In this document: piece after piece, positions 1-10,965 of the stretch | Numbering within the stretch: position 1 is the first letter of the stretch | How the letters are laid out: each line of letters opens with the position of its first letter | NCBI GenBank assembly: GCA_025331125.1 | Contig: JAOALB010000198.1 | Location: forward strand, 19,663 to 83,662 | Length of the DNA stretch: 64,000 nucleotides | Reading direction: 5' to 3' | Origin: Mycogone perniciosa | Taxonomy: Eukaryota; Ascomycota; Sordariomycetes; Hypocreales; Hypocreaceae | The notes under the pieces: model-generated | Told to the model about the DNA's origin: nothing | What the model saw: the letters and a program-made list of their open reading frames with translations, nothing else | Database searches by the model: none | Position numbers and translations under genes: made by a program

Positions 1-2744
1 ATTCGACCGGGTTTGACGGTTGAGACCCTATTTTGCATGGCCGGCAGCTTGTTGACGACGTCTTGAATGATACCTTCAGACACAAACTTGGTTTGGATAT
101 AGCCGGTAGTGTTACTGAGGTATGGAGCAAGCTCGGCGTGTCCATCAGTAGGATCAGAAATGCTGGCGCCACCAGACACAAACACAAACTTGGAGTTGAC
201 GAGAGAGTCCAAGGTTGCCTTGAGGAGATCAACAGTCGAGTCGACATTGGCTGCACGAAGCTTCTCGTAGTCTGCGTTCCAGTTGACAATAGCACCGTTG
301 TGTACGGTGGCATCGATGTTATTTTCAGTCGTCGACTGTCCTGACAGACGAGCCCATTGCGTTGTGTTCAGACCTGGTCGTGTCTTGCCCAAATCACCAG
401 TCCAGACCTCAATTTTATCGGCGTCGCCATCACGCCACCATCCTGCAATCTGTGCTGTTTCCTGGATGCGCTGAAGTCCGTGAGAACTAGACTTGGAGCG
501 AACAAGCGTGATAACGGAAGCAATAGCGTCATTTCGAAGAAGTTGTTTCAGGAGCTCCGTGCCAAGGTAACCAGTGGCACCGGTGAGGAAGACAGTTGCT
601 TGATCAGGCAACGTATTAGTAGGTACGGAAAGCAGACTATTTGGCTGGAACGCCACGAGTGAGTGAGAAATTTCCGATATCTTGGCCATCAGGTCGACGC
701 CAGAAGTTGGTGATTCTTCAGTAGATTCATTACGAACGTTCTCGATAAGTTTGGCCATATTGCTGATGGTTGTATGCTTGCTGTTGATGAGTGACAGACT
801 CAAGGGAACTTCATACTCGACCTGAATAGCATTAGAAATAGAGATGATACTGATGGAATCTCCGCCTATATCGTAGAAGTTGTCATCTACGCTAATCGCC
901 TCTGCAGGTATATTGAGTATCGTTGCCCACCGGCCTCGCACCCAACGTTCAAGGTCGTTCGAGCAGTCGCGGAAAAGCAATCGTTGACTGGCCAGATAGA
1001 CCGTGAGGTCTTCAGTGTCGATATGCGCAACTGTCTGAAGTAGAAGCTTGCGGTCGAGCTTTCCAGCGCTATTGTGAGGCATATGGTCAACCGGGATAAA
1101 ATACCTGGGGACCATATAGCTGGGAAGGGCAGCGGCCATATCGGTAGCTAGGTTGGAGAAGAGTTCCTGAAGCTCCTCATTGATCTCCGCGAGATGCACA
1201 TGGTCAGACGCGCTCTCAGTACCCTGTTTGCTGCTGAAGCAAACGAATGCAAGCAAGGACTCTCGACCGTCGCCACGAAACACATTTACGACCGCATGCT
1301 CAATACTTGGCAAGATGCGTTTGATCTCGTACTCGACCTCTCCGGATTCGATGCGTTGGCCATGGATCTTTACTTGCGTGTCCTTTCGTCCGCAGTACTC
1401 CAATGTGCCATCAAGGCTGTAGCGGACCAAATCTCCAGTCTTGTAGAACCTCCGTAAGCCAATATTCAGCGTAGCTGGCAGCCAGTTGAGGTTTCCCGAT
1501 ATAAAGGCATCATTCGTCTTTCTTTCGTCATTGAGATAGCCGCGTGAGAGTGCGTGGCCCTGGACCAAAAGTTCGCCAATACAGCCGATTGGCGCAAGTT
1601 GGTGATGGTTGTCAGGCTCAACGATCCAGCAGCCGTGGGCAAAACCACGACCTATATTCGTTGCCGAATCCTCAGCAGAAGAATACACTCTGGCCGACGA
1701 GATGATGCAAGCTTCAGTAGGTCCATAACCGTTGAGAAGATTAACATGTCCGAACCATGTCTTGAGGATTTCTCTTGAAGGCGCCTCACCGGCAAGGATA
1801 AGGGTCTTTATAGACGGGACTGACTCGGGTGATAAGGTCTTCGCAAATGTCGGAGTGAGCATGGCAATGTTGACCTGAGCTTCCCTGATGAAGGTTGCAG
1901 TATGATGCATACGCTCTGTCTCAGTTGGTACACAGACAGTCGCGCCTGAGATGAGAGCCGCGAAGATCTCTGTGATGGACACATCGAAAACATAATTGGC
2001 GAATTGAAGCCATCGTGAGCTCTCATCAATACCAAAAGCGTCGAGTTCTCCAACAAGTGAAGAGCAGATGGCTTGGTGGTCAATAATGACACCCTTGGGC
2101 TTGCCTGTCGAACCAGATGTGAAGAGGATATAGGCCGCATTCTTCGGTTTAGGTCTGGAGAACGATTTATCCGTCTCATCAGCATCAGTCAGACGCGAAA
2201 TAAGACTTGGTGAAAGTTCCACCACATTGCGAGTCATATTCCTACACTCCAGGGCTGTGGTTGGTGACACGATCAAGAAATCCGCTTTTACCTCATCAAT
2301 TAGAGCTTGGCGGCGGCTGACTGGATGAGTTGGGTCAAGAGGAACGAAACCACCGCCAGCTTTTAGGATACCCATCATGGCTACAATGGTCCAGATGGAT
2401 TTCTCAAAGCAGAAAGGTACCGCGGTCTCTGGCCCAACACCAAGTCGGCTGAGGTAAATCGCAAGTTGCGTGGAGATGTGGTCAAGCTCGTGATAGGTCA
2501 TTGAACCCTCGGTCGAGTAGATGGCCTCATGGTCGGGTCTGCAGAGGGCCTGTCGAGTGAATAAATCATGAAGGCAGATGTCAATGGGCGCAAGATTGGC
2601 GGCACTGTTCCACTCGATGGCTTGCTGCAAATCCCAGCTGCCAGCGATCGAAAGCCCAGACAGTAAAGTGTCGCCCCCAATAAGGAGCTGCTGAACAACA
2701 TGCCCGGGTTGTTCAGAGACGGTAACGGTTTGAGTCTTGATCAT
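1..2744 (-). CDS. NRPS-like adenylation-thiolation-reductase enzyme (5' part; runs off the left edge)
   Basis: About 914 codons are open without a stop or intron from the ATG at 2744 to the window edge. There is no condensation domain. The adenylation domain fills roughly residues 35-530, with core motifs YILFTSGSTGKPKG (A3), FDVSITEIF (A4), NGYGPTEA (A5), YKTGDL (A7), GRKDTQVKIHGQRIE (A8) and NSAGKLDRK (A10, catalytic Lys). A carrier domain follows with DNFYDIGGDSI near residue 625, whose Ser takes phosphopantetheine. A reductase (thioester-reductase) domain then opens with the NAD(P) motif TGATGYLG and is cut by the edge at STVKPGR. The family activates a carboxylic or amino acid as AMP ester, loads it on the carrier and releases it reductively as aldehyde or alcohol. 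Asp at the A4 position suggests an amino-acid substrate. The A-T-R order resembles alpha-aminoadipate reductase, but the Lys2 N-terminal region is not obvious. The product is unknown. Confidence 0.9.
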   Translation of the reverse strand, partial: MIKTQTVTVSEQPGHVVQQLLIGGDTLLSGLSIAGSWDLQQAIEWNSAANLAPIDICLHDLFTRQALCRPDHEAIYSTEGSMTYHELDHISTQLAIYLSRLGVGPETAVPFCFEKSIWTIVAMMGILKAGGGFVPLDPTHPVSRRQALIDEVKADFLIVSPTTALECRNMTRNVVELSPSLISRLTDADETDKSFSRPKPKNAAYILFTSGSTGKPKGVIIDHQAICSSLVGELDAFGIDESSRWLQFANYVFDVSITEIFAALISGATVCVPTETERMHHTATFIREAQVNIAMLTPTFAKTLSPESVPSIKTLILAGEAPSREILKTWFGHVNLLNGYGPTEACIISSARVYSSAEDSATNIGRGFAHGCWIVEPDNHHQLAPIGCIGELLVQGHALSRGYLNDERKTNDAFISGNLNWLPATLNIGLRRFYKTGDLVRYSLDGTLEYCGRKDTQVKIHGQRIESGEVEYEIKRILPSIEHAVVNVFRGDGRESLLAFVCFSSKQGTESASDHVHLAEINEELQELFSNLATDMAAALPSYMVPRYFIPVDHMPHNSAGKLDRKLLLQTVAHIDTEDLTVYLASQRLLFRDCSNDLERWVRGRWATILNIPAEAISVDDNFYDIGGDSISIISISNAIQVEYEVPLSLSLINSKHTTISNMAKLIENVRNESTEESPTSGVDLMAKISEISHSLVAFQPNSLLSVPTNTLPDQATVFLTGATGYLGTELLKQLLRNDAIASVITLVRSKSSSHGLQRIQETAQIAGWWRDGDADKIEVWTGDLGKTRPGLNTTQWARLSGQSTTENNIDATVHNGAIVNWNADYEKLRAANVDSTVDLLKATLDSLVNSKFVFVSGGASISDPTDGHAELAPYLSNTTGYIQTKFVSEGIIQDVVNKLPAMQNRVSTVKPGR

Positions 2745-5700
2745 GGTGGTTGGGTTATAGACAAGCACAAGGACGACCAACACAGTTATCGAGTATCATG
2801 GCCTGAAGGGCTAACGGGAAGTTGATATAATTCAGCATCACATTCTAAACTGACCCTTAGGCGCTTCTAGGCATCATTGAACAGAAACATATACTGCTTG
2901 TCTCCCACTGAGCCGGCTGAGAGCTTAGTAAGATGGAGATACCGCTCGGCGGTGTGTATTAGTATCACGATCGCCACGAATGGCTTAATCGCATCTGTGA
3001 GTACTGAACATGTTTCAGGCTATGGAGTTGATGATCGTATCAGCTGCACTGACCGCAAATCGATCTCCTCTAGATAATGCTCCATAATAGATCTATCAAG
3101 GGGTTTGATCCAACCAGTCTACGAGTAATGCCCGGAGAATACTAGGGTGATTCAGACCGGTGCCCGAAGCTGCTGACCATCCTGGCAAGCCAAGGGTCTC
3201 TTGGGGTTAGGAGAATGGGGCCTTTGGAAATAATCCAATGAGAAGACCCTTGAGCCAAAGCTGTGGCCAACAACACATGCGCACACTTTGCTACACGTCA
3301 TGTTGTGATAGGTCATTTGAGATTGATGCACTGTATTTTGGCCTGTCATATATCACCTGGGCGTGAGCCCTGGAATACTCCGTAAGCCACATCCGATCTG
3401 CTTCTAGATAGATGATGTACTCCGTACGATGCGATCGATGCTTTACAAAGTCTTTTATATACTACGCAGTATTACTACTGACCCCCATTGTTGTTTTGTT
3501 ATTTATTACGCATCCTGGGGTCCAGTGATTTGGTGGATGACCTGTCAGCCCGGAGATGAGTGAGTCATTAGTCGCATTTTTCTTACCAATTGATCCAAGC
3601 ATTGGATTCTTCCTCACCATCAAGGGAATCTATTACTTTCGGACTGGCATTATCGAAAATTTGAAATGGACCAAAATGGATCACTGCATGTGTGTAATAC
3701 CCCGTAGGGGCAAGCTAGCATGGTCCAGAGGCGTCAGTGATGGAGCTAAACTCCAAGCCAGTTCATTCATCTCAATCCTACAATATTTCTTCAGCGGAAA
3801 TGGCATAATAATAATAATAATATCCATACGAGAAAATTTTCTGTGTACGACGTACTACTCGTACTTGGCACTCCGTAGGCAACTCTTTTTGATCGGCCAA
3901 CAAGATGGCCCTGGGAGACTAGGTCCAGGGACCTGGCGATTGTGATGGTTTGAGCTGGGCTGATGAGTGCGACAAGGGAGGAGAACATGGTAGACGACAA
4001 ATTGGACGGACAAGGGCTGGGGGAGAAATCTCTGAAAATCCTCGACTCGTACTCCGTACTCTGTGCGAAGTGCTTCGTGCGAAACTTTGGAGTCTCGTCC
4101 TGATTGATGTTGCCATGAGTTTGCCGATTTGCCGTTGGTGTATGGATCATGGCGTACGACCGACGACATCTTGATGAAGTTTGTCTTTGCTTTTTGGGAT
4201 TCTGTTTGATTCATGCTTCGTAAACGTGGACAAGTCTTTTTTGGGAAAACATCAGAGAGAGAGAGGCATGGTGAGACACCAGACTTGGCCAGATTATTTG
4301 TAATTGCAGTGGTATTTCACATATTAATACGGAGTAGATGACATGGCCAACACAGCCAACAATAATAGCCAAGACCCAAGGCCACGTCGTCGCCTCTCGT
4401 CGCTTTTGACTGTTCTCTCCCCTCGCCTTTTTATTTCCTTTTTCTCTTGCTTCGTACAGTGGCGCAGTCTCACGAAGCACAGCGGCTGAGGACCAAAGCA
4501 AAAAACATCGTTGCTTCGGTTACTCCTGATTTTCTTTTGCAAATGTTGGCGCCGCCAATAGTAATACTGCTCGGATAATGGATGAAAGGAGCACGCCAAA
4601 TCTGGCACCATTGGTTTTCAAGTTCCATTTCTTCTCCATTGCGGAACACCATCTCGCCACAACGTGCGAGTGGGGGCTCCTTCGGTAGTGCCAATTATAG
4701 CGCCCAAGTCACCCCCAGCAGCTTTTGGTAGGGCACATGCAGGTGCTAAACTCCCTGGATTTGGCCCCCCAGGCCCGCTGTACGTCGCCTGAACCTTCTC
4801 CAACTCGCTGTTTTGACAGCTGAAAGCCGGGGCTCGCTTAGCACTCCGTCCGAGTACCCTGTACGAGGACGAAGTATATCCCTGATGATGCGTCCTTATC
4901 CATACATCAATTTCTCCATTTACATCTACACCTCATATTAGGTACATACCTATACTCCGTATGCGCTACAGAAACTAGGCCACGCCTACTCAAATGCGAT
5001 ACGAGACGTGGCAACGGAATCTAGATGATTCCAGATCATATTAGTATTCCATTAACTTCACCATCTCATAATGATCACATTTAGCATCGCGGCCCAGTTC
5101 TCGGTTATCACACACCATCAAGTTGGCCATCCTTAGCCCCCTCTCGTGGCGCAGACTAATGACGCCACGGGCAGAAGCAAATCTCCTCGCTTCAAAATCT
5201 ATTAGTAGGTAGTCGTGTCTCGTCTTGACCCGGTCTACGAGTACGGAGTACTATCGTCCAACAGGAAAGGCCCGTCATCCGTGCCATGGCCATGTGGGTG
5301 GGCGGTCCGGGATACACAAATGGAAGAAGAAAAACACAGGAGGGGACGGCGGCCTTTGTTGAGACATTGACGGAATACTCACGGCGCCTCCGCGGGAGCC
5401 CTCGCTGTCGCCGTTGTTACTGACCTGATCTCGATGCTCAAACGGTTTGCCTAACCAATAGTGGGATACTAACTGAGTTATGGCGTTGGTAGCTGAAGTT
5501 CTCCCGCCTCTCCAAGTTGGCCGCCACCCATCACACCCATTCTCTCTTGCTCCGGGACTGTGGGATAAACCAAGGAGCTAGTGCTGTGATAAGCCTTGGA
5601 GCCGCTAACACTGGGTCTCGGCCCCAAATGGACGGCCGGTTGGACCTTGTCTTGCATCCACGTGCTGCAAAGGGCAGAGCGCGGGAGCTGGAAACGGCAA

Positions 5701-6216
5701 GGGGGCCAAGATCTTATTGGATAGGAACATTGCTTTGGGCATCCTGAGATCGCTCTGACCAACGTCTGTGTCCTCCATCGCCTGTCCAGGAAGCTATGAC
5801 TGTTTGCCTCCAAGCGACACCATCGCAGCTCCTCCACCCTGTCCCACCCTTCTCGGCATGTTCCTCTCGTTGGCCCCTTGATGGAGGTGGAGAGGCTTTC
5901 CTCCGTCGCTTGCCGCATCTCACGAAAGATGGGCGTTCCTTGCATGTTGCTCTGGGTGGGAAACATGCATGGAATAGTAGGTACTCCACCGGTCCGGACT
6001 ACCGATCGGCTTGGGGGTCAAGGACATATATATCTTAGTTTCCTCCAACCTCGCTGGTGAATGTTGGATGATGTGTGTTGTTCCGGTCCTATAAGTTCTC
6101 TATACCCATCACACCCATCTCTTCCATTCCGCCGCTATCAAGCTGTTGTCAGATAGCCTCACATTCTTTCCCTATTCCTTCATACGTACACTTTACACTT
6201 TACACACTCTTTCACA
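2745..6216. other. Gene-free intergenic region, 3.5 kb
   Basis: This lies between the divergent starts of the NRPS-like gene and the RGS protein, so it holds both promoters. I see no reading frame with recognisable conservation; the 129-codon frame at 3556-3945 and the 162-codon minus frame at 5478-5966 look like chance. It contains an (ATA)n run near 3806-3822 and several copies of the dispersed repeat related to GTACGGAGTAC, at 3417-3427, 4049-4059 and 5241-5251, with degenerate copies near 3863, 4326, 4845 and 4952. Confidence 0.6.
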
Positions 6217-7669
6217 ATGGTCCTTTCTCTTACATACACTCGCCCCAAGCGGGTTGACCCTGAAACCTTTCGCCAGAATCGCGAATCCATTGAGGCCGAG
6301 GGCTCCGTGAAGTCTGGTACGTCCGGGTCCTCAGCCGGCATCCCGGAGTCATTGAACTTCGACAACATCATCAATGGCGGAACCTGTCCTGTGAGTCCTG
6401 GCCCGATATCCTTCCAGTGACTGCCCGCTAACAGCATCCAAAGCCCATGACCGTCCGTGACTTCATGAACTACCTGATCTACGTGGAGCACGCAGCCGAG
6501 AATCTACAATTCTACCTTTGGTTCAAAGACTACGAGAAGCGCTTCGCTAACGCAAACACCGCCGATATCACGCTGGCACCGGAATGGACTCAGGCAATGG
6601 AGGACGATACTGTCGCCAAGCTCCGCAAGGATCAAGTCGAGAAGATGCGCTCGGATCTTGCATCCACAGCGCCTATCTTCAAGGGAACCGACTTCGAAAA
6701 GCAGGCGAGGGAGAAATCGAGCGGCAACCCCTTCAACACGCCTCCGCCTAGTTCCAACGGAGCCGAGGACGCTGAGTCGGTCATCACTTCGGTGACAGCA
6801 ATGCCTTCAATGGCGAGCAGCACTGCTCAGGGATCCAACTACACCACCATAGCTGCCGATGCTTTCAAATCTGCGGGTGCTAAACAACCTTGTAAGTCAT
6901 GAAGAGTTACACTTCGCTTCGAGACCCAGGAGTGATGACTAACACAATCACAGTCACTATTCAGCCCTTCCGCGAGGAAATCAACCGTGTCATCGCTACC
7001 TACATCATGGACGCCGCTCCTCGCCAGCTTAATCTGGCCTCGTGGGAGCAAAAGGCTACCGTCCAAGCCCTCTCCTACACCACCCACCCCAGTGCCTTCC
7101 GTCTTCTCTTCAAGACAGTCGATTCCTCCCTCCGCCGCCAGGCTCACCTTAATTTCGTCCGTTGGTCCATTTGCAATGGCAATCCCGCTCGTGTCTTCTT
7201 CGCCCGCTCTCTGGGTGTTGGTCTCATACTCGTCGGTTTCGTCCTTGGTATCGTCCTGACCCTCAGCAAAGCTGGCCGCGGCTACCGTGCCCTGTCGGCT
7301 ATCGCCTTTGTTCTGGGCATCAGTACCTTGGTTGCAGCGTACAAGGGTATGTGCGTTGTCCTGCATGGCATGCACCACCGACATGTCCGCCCCTGGGAGC
7401 TCTTCGTGCACGACGATGCTGAGGAGATTGGCAAGTCGAGTTTTGAGTCATTCGGATCCAGCAACAGTTACGAGGACGAACCCTGGGTTGTCAAGTACGA
7501 GAAGAGAAATATTGTTCGCAAGATCTTTGACCGCGAGGTGTGGATTCAGGAGCCGGCCCTCCGACAAATTCAGGATACCATTTTCATTCAGGCTATGTTG
7601 GCGGCGTTGTTACTTGGTGGCATCTTGACTGCTATTTTTGTTGCTGTTCCTGGTGGTCGCTTCTTTTAA
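6217..7669 (+). CDS. rax1: Rax1-type RGS-domain membrane protein
   Basis: Three exons (6217-6390, 6444-6891, 6954-7669) join in frame to 445 aa. The introns are 53 and 62 bp with GTGAGT/GTAAGT donors and GCTAAC/ACTAAC branch sites. The protein starts with a short Ser/Gly-rich segment, then an RGS-like domain from about residue 60 (MTVRDFMNYLIYVEHAAENL) to about 230, interrupted by a Ser/Thr-rich insert. Three hydrophobic segments follow at about 290-313, 318-344 and 416-440. RGS plus three C-terminal membrane spans, and a length near 440 aa, is the Rax1 arrangement. Yeast Rax1 marks bud sites, and filamentous relatives (called RgsD in Aspergillus) affect G-protein signalling, conidiation and stress. 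Whether this one has GAP activity cannot be told from sequence. The stop TAA is at 7667. Confidence 0.85.
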
Positions 7670-7921
7670 CACTTGTTGTTTGTATAGGTATGATGATATG
7701 AAACAGGGAAGCCGCTGTATTTTCATTTTTCTGGATCCGATTGTTTTTATATTGTAAAAAAAACGAAGTGTATAACTACGAGCTTGCTAATTACAATTGG
7801 TAATTTTTTTTGATCTTAAAAGACAATACCTCAACTCCTTGCTCCCAGGTTTTTGAACATTTAGCTGTTGTTGATAGTTTCTGAAACAACCCAAAAGAGT
7901 GTGCCGATGAATGCGCCAATA

Positions 7922-9073
7922 TCATGTCAATAGTTGTCCCAAACCCCATATCTTGTCCAGTTCCCCCATAAATAAATGCGGTAATATTTCCATCTCCTCG
8001 TCGTCGTAATCACTCATGATAAGCTCGCTCACCTCGAGATAGGTGATCCGGAAACACGCCCACAACTCCCGCAGCCCGTGGATGTTTATCCACCTCGGCC
8101 AGAACGGCTCGTTTTGTATCACCGCCTCCACGAGCTGCGTCGTCACAGCCTCGGGGGTCTTGTCGAAATCTCGACAGTCTGCAAAGTCGATGAGCCACAT
8201 CTGAACACGGCCTCTGTTGTTGCGTCCGAGCACGAATTCTATGCCTCGTGCGTCGATGCCGCAGCTCCAGTGGAGGATTGCCAGGGTCGCTCCCATGGAA
8301 GCCGCGAGATAGGATATCGCAACGCCTTCGGCCCGTAGATGGTCGAGGTAGGCGGGACGGTCGTGGAGATCTGCGTTCCACTGGTCGGAGAGAGGTTTGG
8401 TGTCGCCAAGGTACACCTTTGCGAGGAAGTGCTTGTCCGCGCACGTGCTGAGAGCTTGGTGCTGTGCGCTGTGCGTCAGGTATCGTCGGATGAGATACTT
8501 TGTGTGGTGCTCGTTCAGGGGACGGATATACTCCATGAAATACCCACTGGCATTCTCAGGAAAGCCATTGAGGCATCTGAACGTCTCGCCACACGGTGAC
8601 GACGAGATATTGGCGTAAAAGCTGGAGCACTGGGGTACGCGCGGAAGATCTATATCGAATCCGTTCTTGGCTAGCTCTACCTGGAATATCCTAACGGCCG
8701 CTTCAATGTCCATGTGAAGCTCGTACTCGCGGTACAGAAGCTCCGTTTTCTTGGACAGCTTCGTCACTCGGAAGGGAGGCATGTGGGTGACATATATCCA
8801 CGACTTGGAGGTTTGGGCTATTAAGTGGGCCTGGGGTTCAAGCTTAGCAGGTGGAAGCTTCCGAGGAGGATACCAGAGACGACGAACATTGGCCCAGAAG
8901 GCGATGACGTGGGAGCACAAGCATCGTGCCACGAGAGCGGCTTTGCTGGCCTTGTCTTCTTTTATGAGAAGCTGCTGCTGCTGCTGCTGTTCGGGGGGTG
9001 GAGGTTCTGGGCTGGGAGTTTCGCCAACAGACTCCATTAGGAACTCGGGAAAATTAAAAACAAGCGGATTCAT
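7922..9073 (-). CDS. DUF3669-family protein with polyglutamine tract
   Basis: Single exon, 383 aa, starting at the first ATG of the frame (9073). Residues about 20-35 are low complexity: Pro-rich, then six Gln encoded by a CAG/CTG run near 8970-8990. The C-terminal half carries the features I associate with fungal DUF3669 proteins: a block YIRPLNEHHTKYLIRRYLT, then AILHWSCGIDARGIEFVLG, then MWLIDFADCRDFDK. The HW...D and LIDF spacing looks like the catalytic-loop and metal-binding Asp of protein-kinase-like or aminoglycoside phosphotransferase folds. That resemblance is inference, and function is not established for the family as far as I know. It is tail-to-tail with the RGS gene, 252 bp apart. 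Confidence 0.8.
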   Translation of the reverse strand: MNPLVFNFPEFLMESVGETPSPEPPPPEQQQQQQLLIKEDKASKAALVARCLCSHVIAFWANVRRLWYPPRKLPPAKLEPQAHLIAQTSKSWIYVTHMPPFRVTKLSKKTELLYREYELHMDIEAAVRIFQVELAKNGFDIDLPRVPQCSSFYANISSSPCGETFRCLNGFPENASGYFMEYIRPLNEHHTKYLIRRYLTHSAQHQALSTCADKHFLAKVYLGDTKPLSDQWNADLHDRPAYLDHLRAEGVAISYLAASMGATLAILHWSCGIDARGIEFVLGRNNRGRVQMWLIDFADCRDFDKTPEAVTTQLVEAVIQNEPFWPRWINIHGLRELWACFRITYLEVSELIMSDYDDEEMEILPHLFMGELDKIWGLGQLLT

Positions 9074-10965
9074 AAGGGCCAGATGTTGTGTTGCACGAGG
9101 CAAGCAAGGGTTGGGGACGACTTGGGAAGCTAAACAAACACACTCAAGAGGTCGGAATCAATCGTTTGCATGCTTTATGGAGCACAAAAAGATGCCGTGT
9201 AACTGCTCTTTTATATGGTCGAGTCTCGTCACTTATCCATGCAAGCAAGCAAGCAAGCTGTACAAGCTAAGTGTTCTGGACTCTCAACGGCGCGGGGAAA
9301 GCATATACCTAGATGAAATAGATTAACGAGGCACATATATGCAGCCATGTCCATCTCTCGAGCCTCTGGCTTATCAGAACAAGGGGAATGCCTGTTGGCG
9401 CAAAACACGGGTGACGTAATTGACTTTAAGACACCACCACCCTCTCTATCCTTGCAGTACGGAGTACTCGTACCAAGCAGGATTCTGTTCCAGCAGCAAT
9501 GCAGTCTAGCTTCTTTGCGCGGAAAACACGAGCAATGGGTTGCGAAACGGGGTGGCCTTTTCATAAAACTTTGGCCGCAGCTGCTGGCCTGTGAAGTTGA
9601 TTGCACTATGGACGCACCGGACGAAGCTATTTGCGCCTTGGCTGGACGCTCATGGCAACGGTGTATGGAGAAGCAGAGCGCTCATTGGTACGTGTCTAAG
9701 TGCAGCATGGGGCGTCCACGTTGTCGACAAATGAAGCCGCTGCGGCTGCGAGTAATCGATGGCCCGGAGAATAGCTATTGGATGCGGAACACGGCCAGAA
9801 GAGCCAGCCCTAGTATGAGTTGATGCGGGCGGCCTTTGCACGGTGTTTGTTCAATACGATGTGGGAGGGGATGCACTATGGATGGTGATAGCGAGCTCCC
9901 CGCCCGCCTGGCTTCTTGAGCTTCACTCCATATACTCCCCCGTATGATCCCGTTTTCTCACCTTGTTGTTGGGCCTGCATGATCTCATGTTGACAGCTTC
10001 AAACACGGCGCTGGCTGCTCATGCAGATCGGGCTAGCCAACCACCACATCTCGAGATGTTTCTTGAGAAATGACGGACGGCTCAACAAGGCGGCCAATAG
10101 AACATCACCAAATTCCAGTAGCTTCGAAGGGTTTACACCTCTTGACACGTTGCGGTAGGTCCCGATAGGACTTCATGGTGGCAAACAGTTGGGCTCTGCT
10201 AGTCGCATGATCAAGTTCAAGTATCACGAGCATGCCTGCCACTGGTCTCACCTATGAACAGCTCATCGAGTCGTCCATCCGAAACTGGGAGAGCCTCGTA
10301 CTGGAAGACCAGCAGAGAGGCATCATGTCGGTCAGCTGTCTCAGACCGCCCTACATTTTTGCAGGATGATAAGTATTGCCCCAAACGAGCAAGTTGAAGG
10401 GAAGGCTAGATTCCAAATCTTTCTGTGCGACACCAGTTATAGGGCTGGGGGCGCACAAAGGTGAGAATGTGACCTGCAATTACGTTTACCGCGGAGACTA
10501 ACTGAGGCGATCGCTGCCTCTCCGGTGAGATGCATTCTTCTGTCAAAGGAAAGGCGACGCGATGTGGGACAAACACCCCAGAAATGCCCCGGAGATTCAA
10601 CATACGGAGTACTCCGTACTCCATACTTCATCATCAATTGACGCGCAATAGGCGGTTCGGGAGTTCAAAGCCGGAAGCCTCGGTCCTAGATTGACTGGTG
10701 CTTATCGATAAGCTCTAAGACACTCTACTGTTCCTGAAGTACGGAGTACGAATACGGAGACCACTGGTTCGGCGTACCAGTTTGTACGTCGTAGATTCAG
10801 TACTCCCGCTCCCCATCAAAAACCACCCATGTCTGCTCTCCTATTTTATTTCCCCAAAGCATCTTTCCAGTAGTAGTCTTATTACGCCGGAATCTCCGGA
10901 TACTGTAGTGCTGTTCCTGTTCTGATGCGCCGTCCGAGAGCGTCAATCCGAGCTCATATACGACT
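9074..10965. other. Divergent intergenic region, 1.9 kb
   Basis: This holds the promoters of the DUF3669 gene (leftward) and pantothenate kinase (rightward). No supported gene is seen; the 158-codon frame at 9347-9823 has no family signature. GTACGGAGTAC-type copies lie at 9457-9467, 10609-10619 (overlapping a second copy at 10603-10612) and 10739-10749. A short (CAAG)n run lies near 9240-9258. Confidence 0.6.
10603..10619. repeat. Overlapping inverted copies of the GTACGGAGTAC repeat
   Basis: The sequence TACGGAGTACTCCGTAC contains one forward and one reverse copy sharing the central GTAC/TAC, forming a near-perfect palindrome. It is the same dispersed repeat found throughout the intergenic DNA of this window. 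Confidence 0.7.

Noticed and set aside
3556..3945. 129-codon plus-strand frame in the left intergenic region
   Set aside because: No family mark, odd composition including a poly-Ile run from an ATA microsatellite, and no splice or codon-bias support.
5478..5966. 162-codon minus-strand frame upstream of the RGS gene
   Set aside because: Lies in the promoter region, with overlapping frames of similar length on both strands and no recognised domain.
9347..9823. 158-codon frame between the DUF3669 and pantothenate kinase genes
   Set aside because: No homology recognised; contains the dispersed repeat, which I otherwise find only in non-coding DNA.
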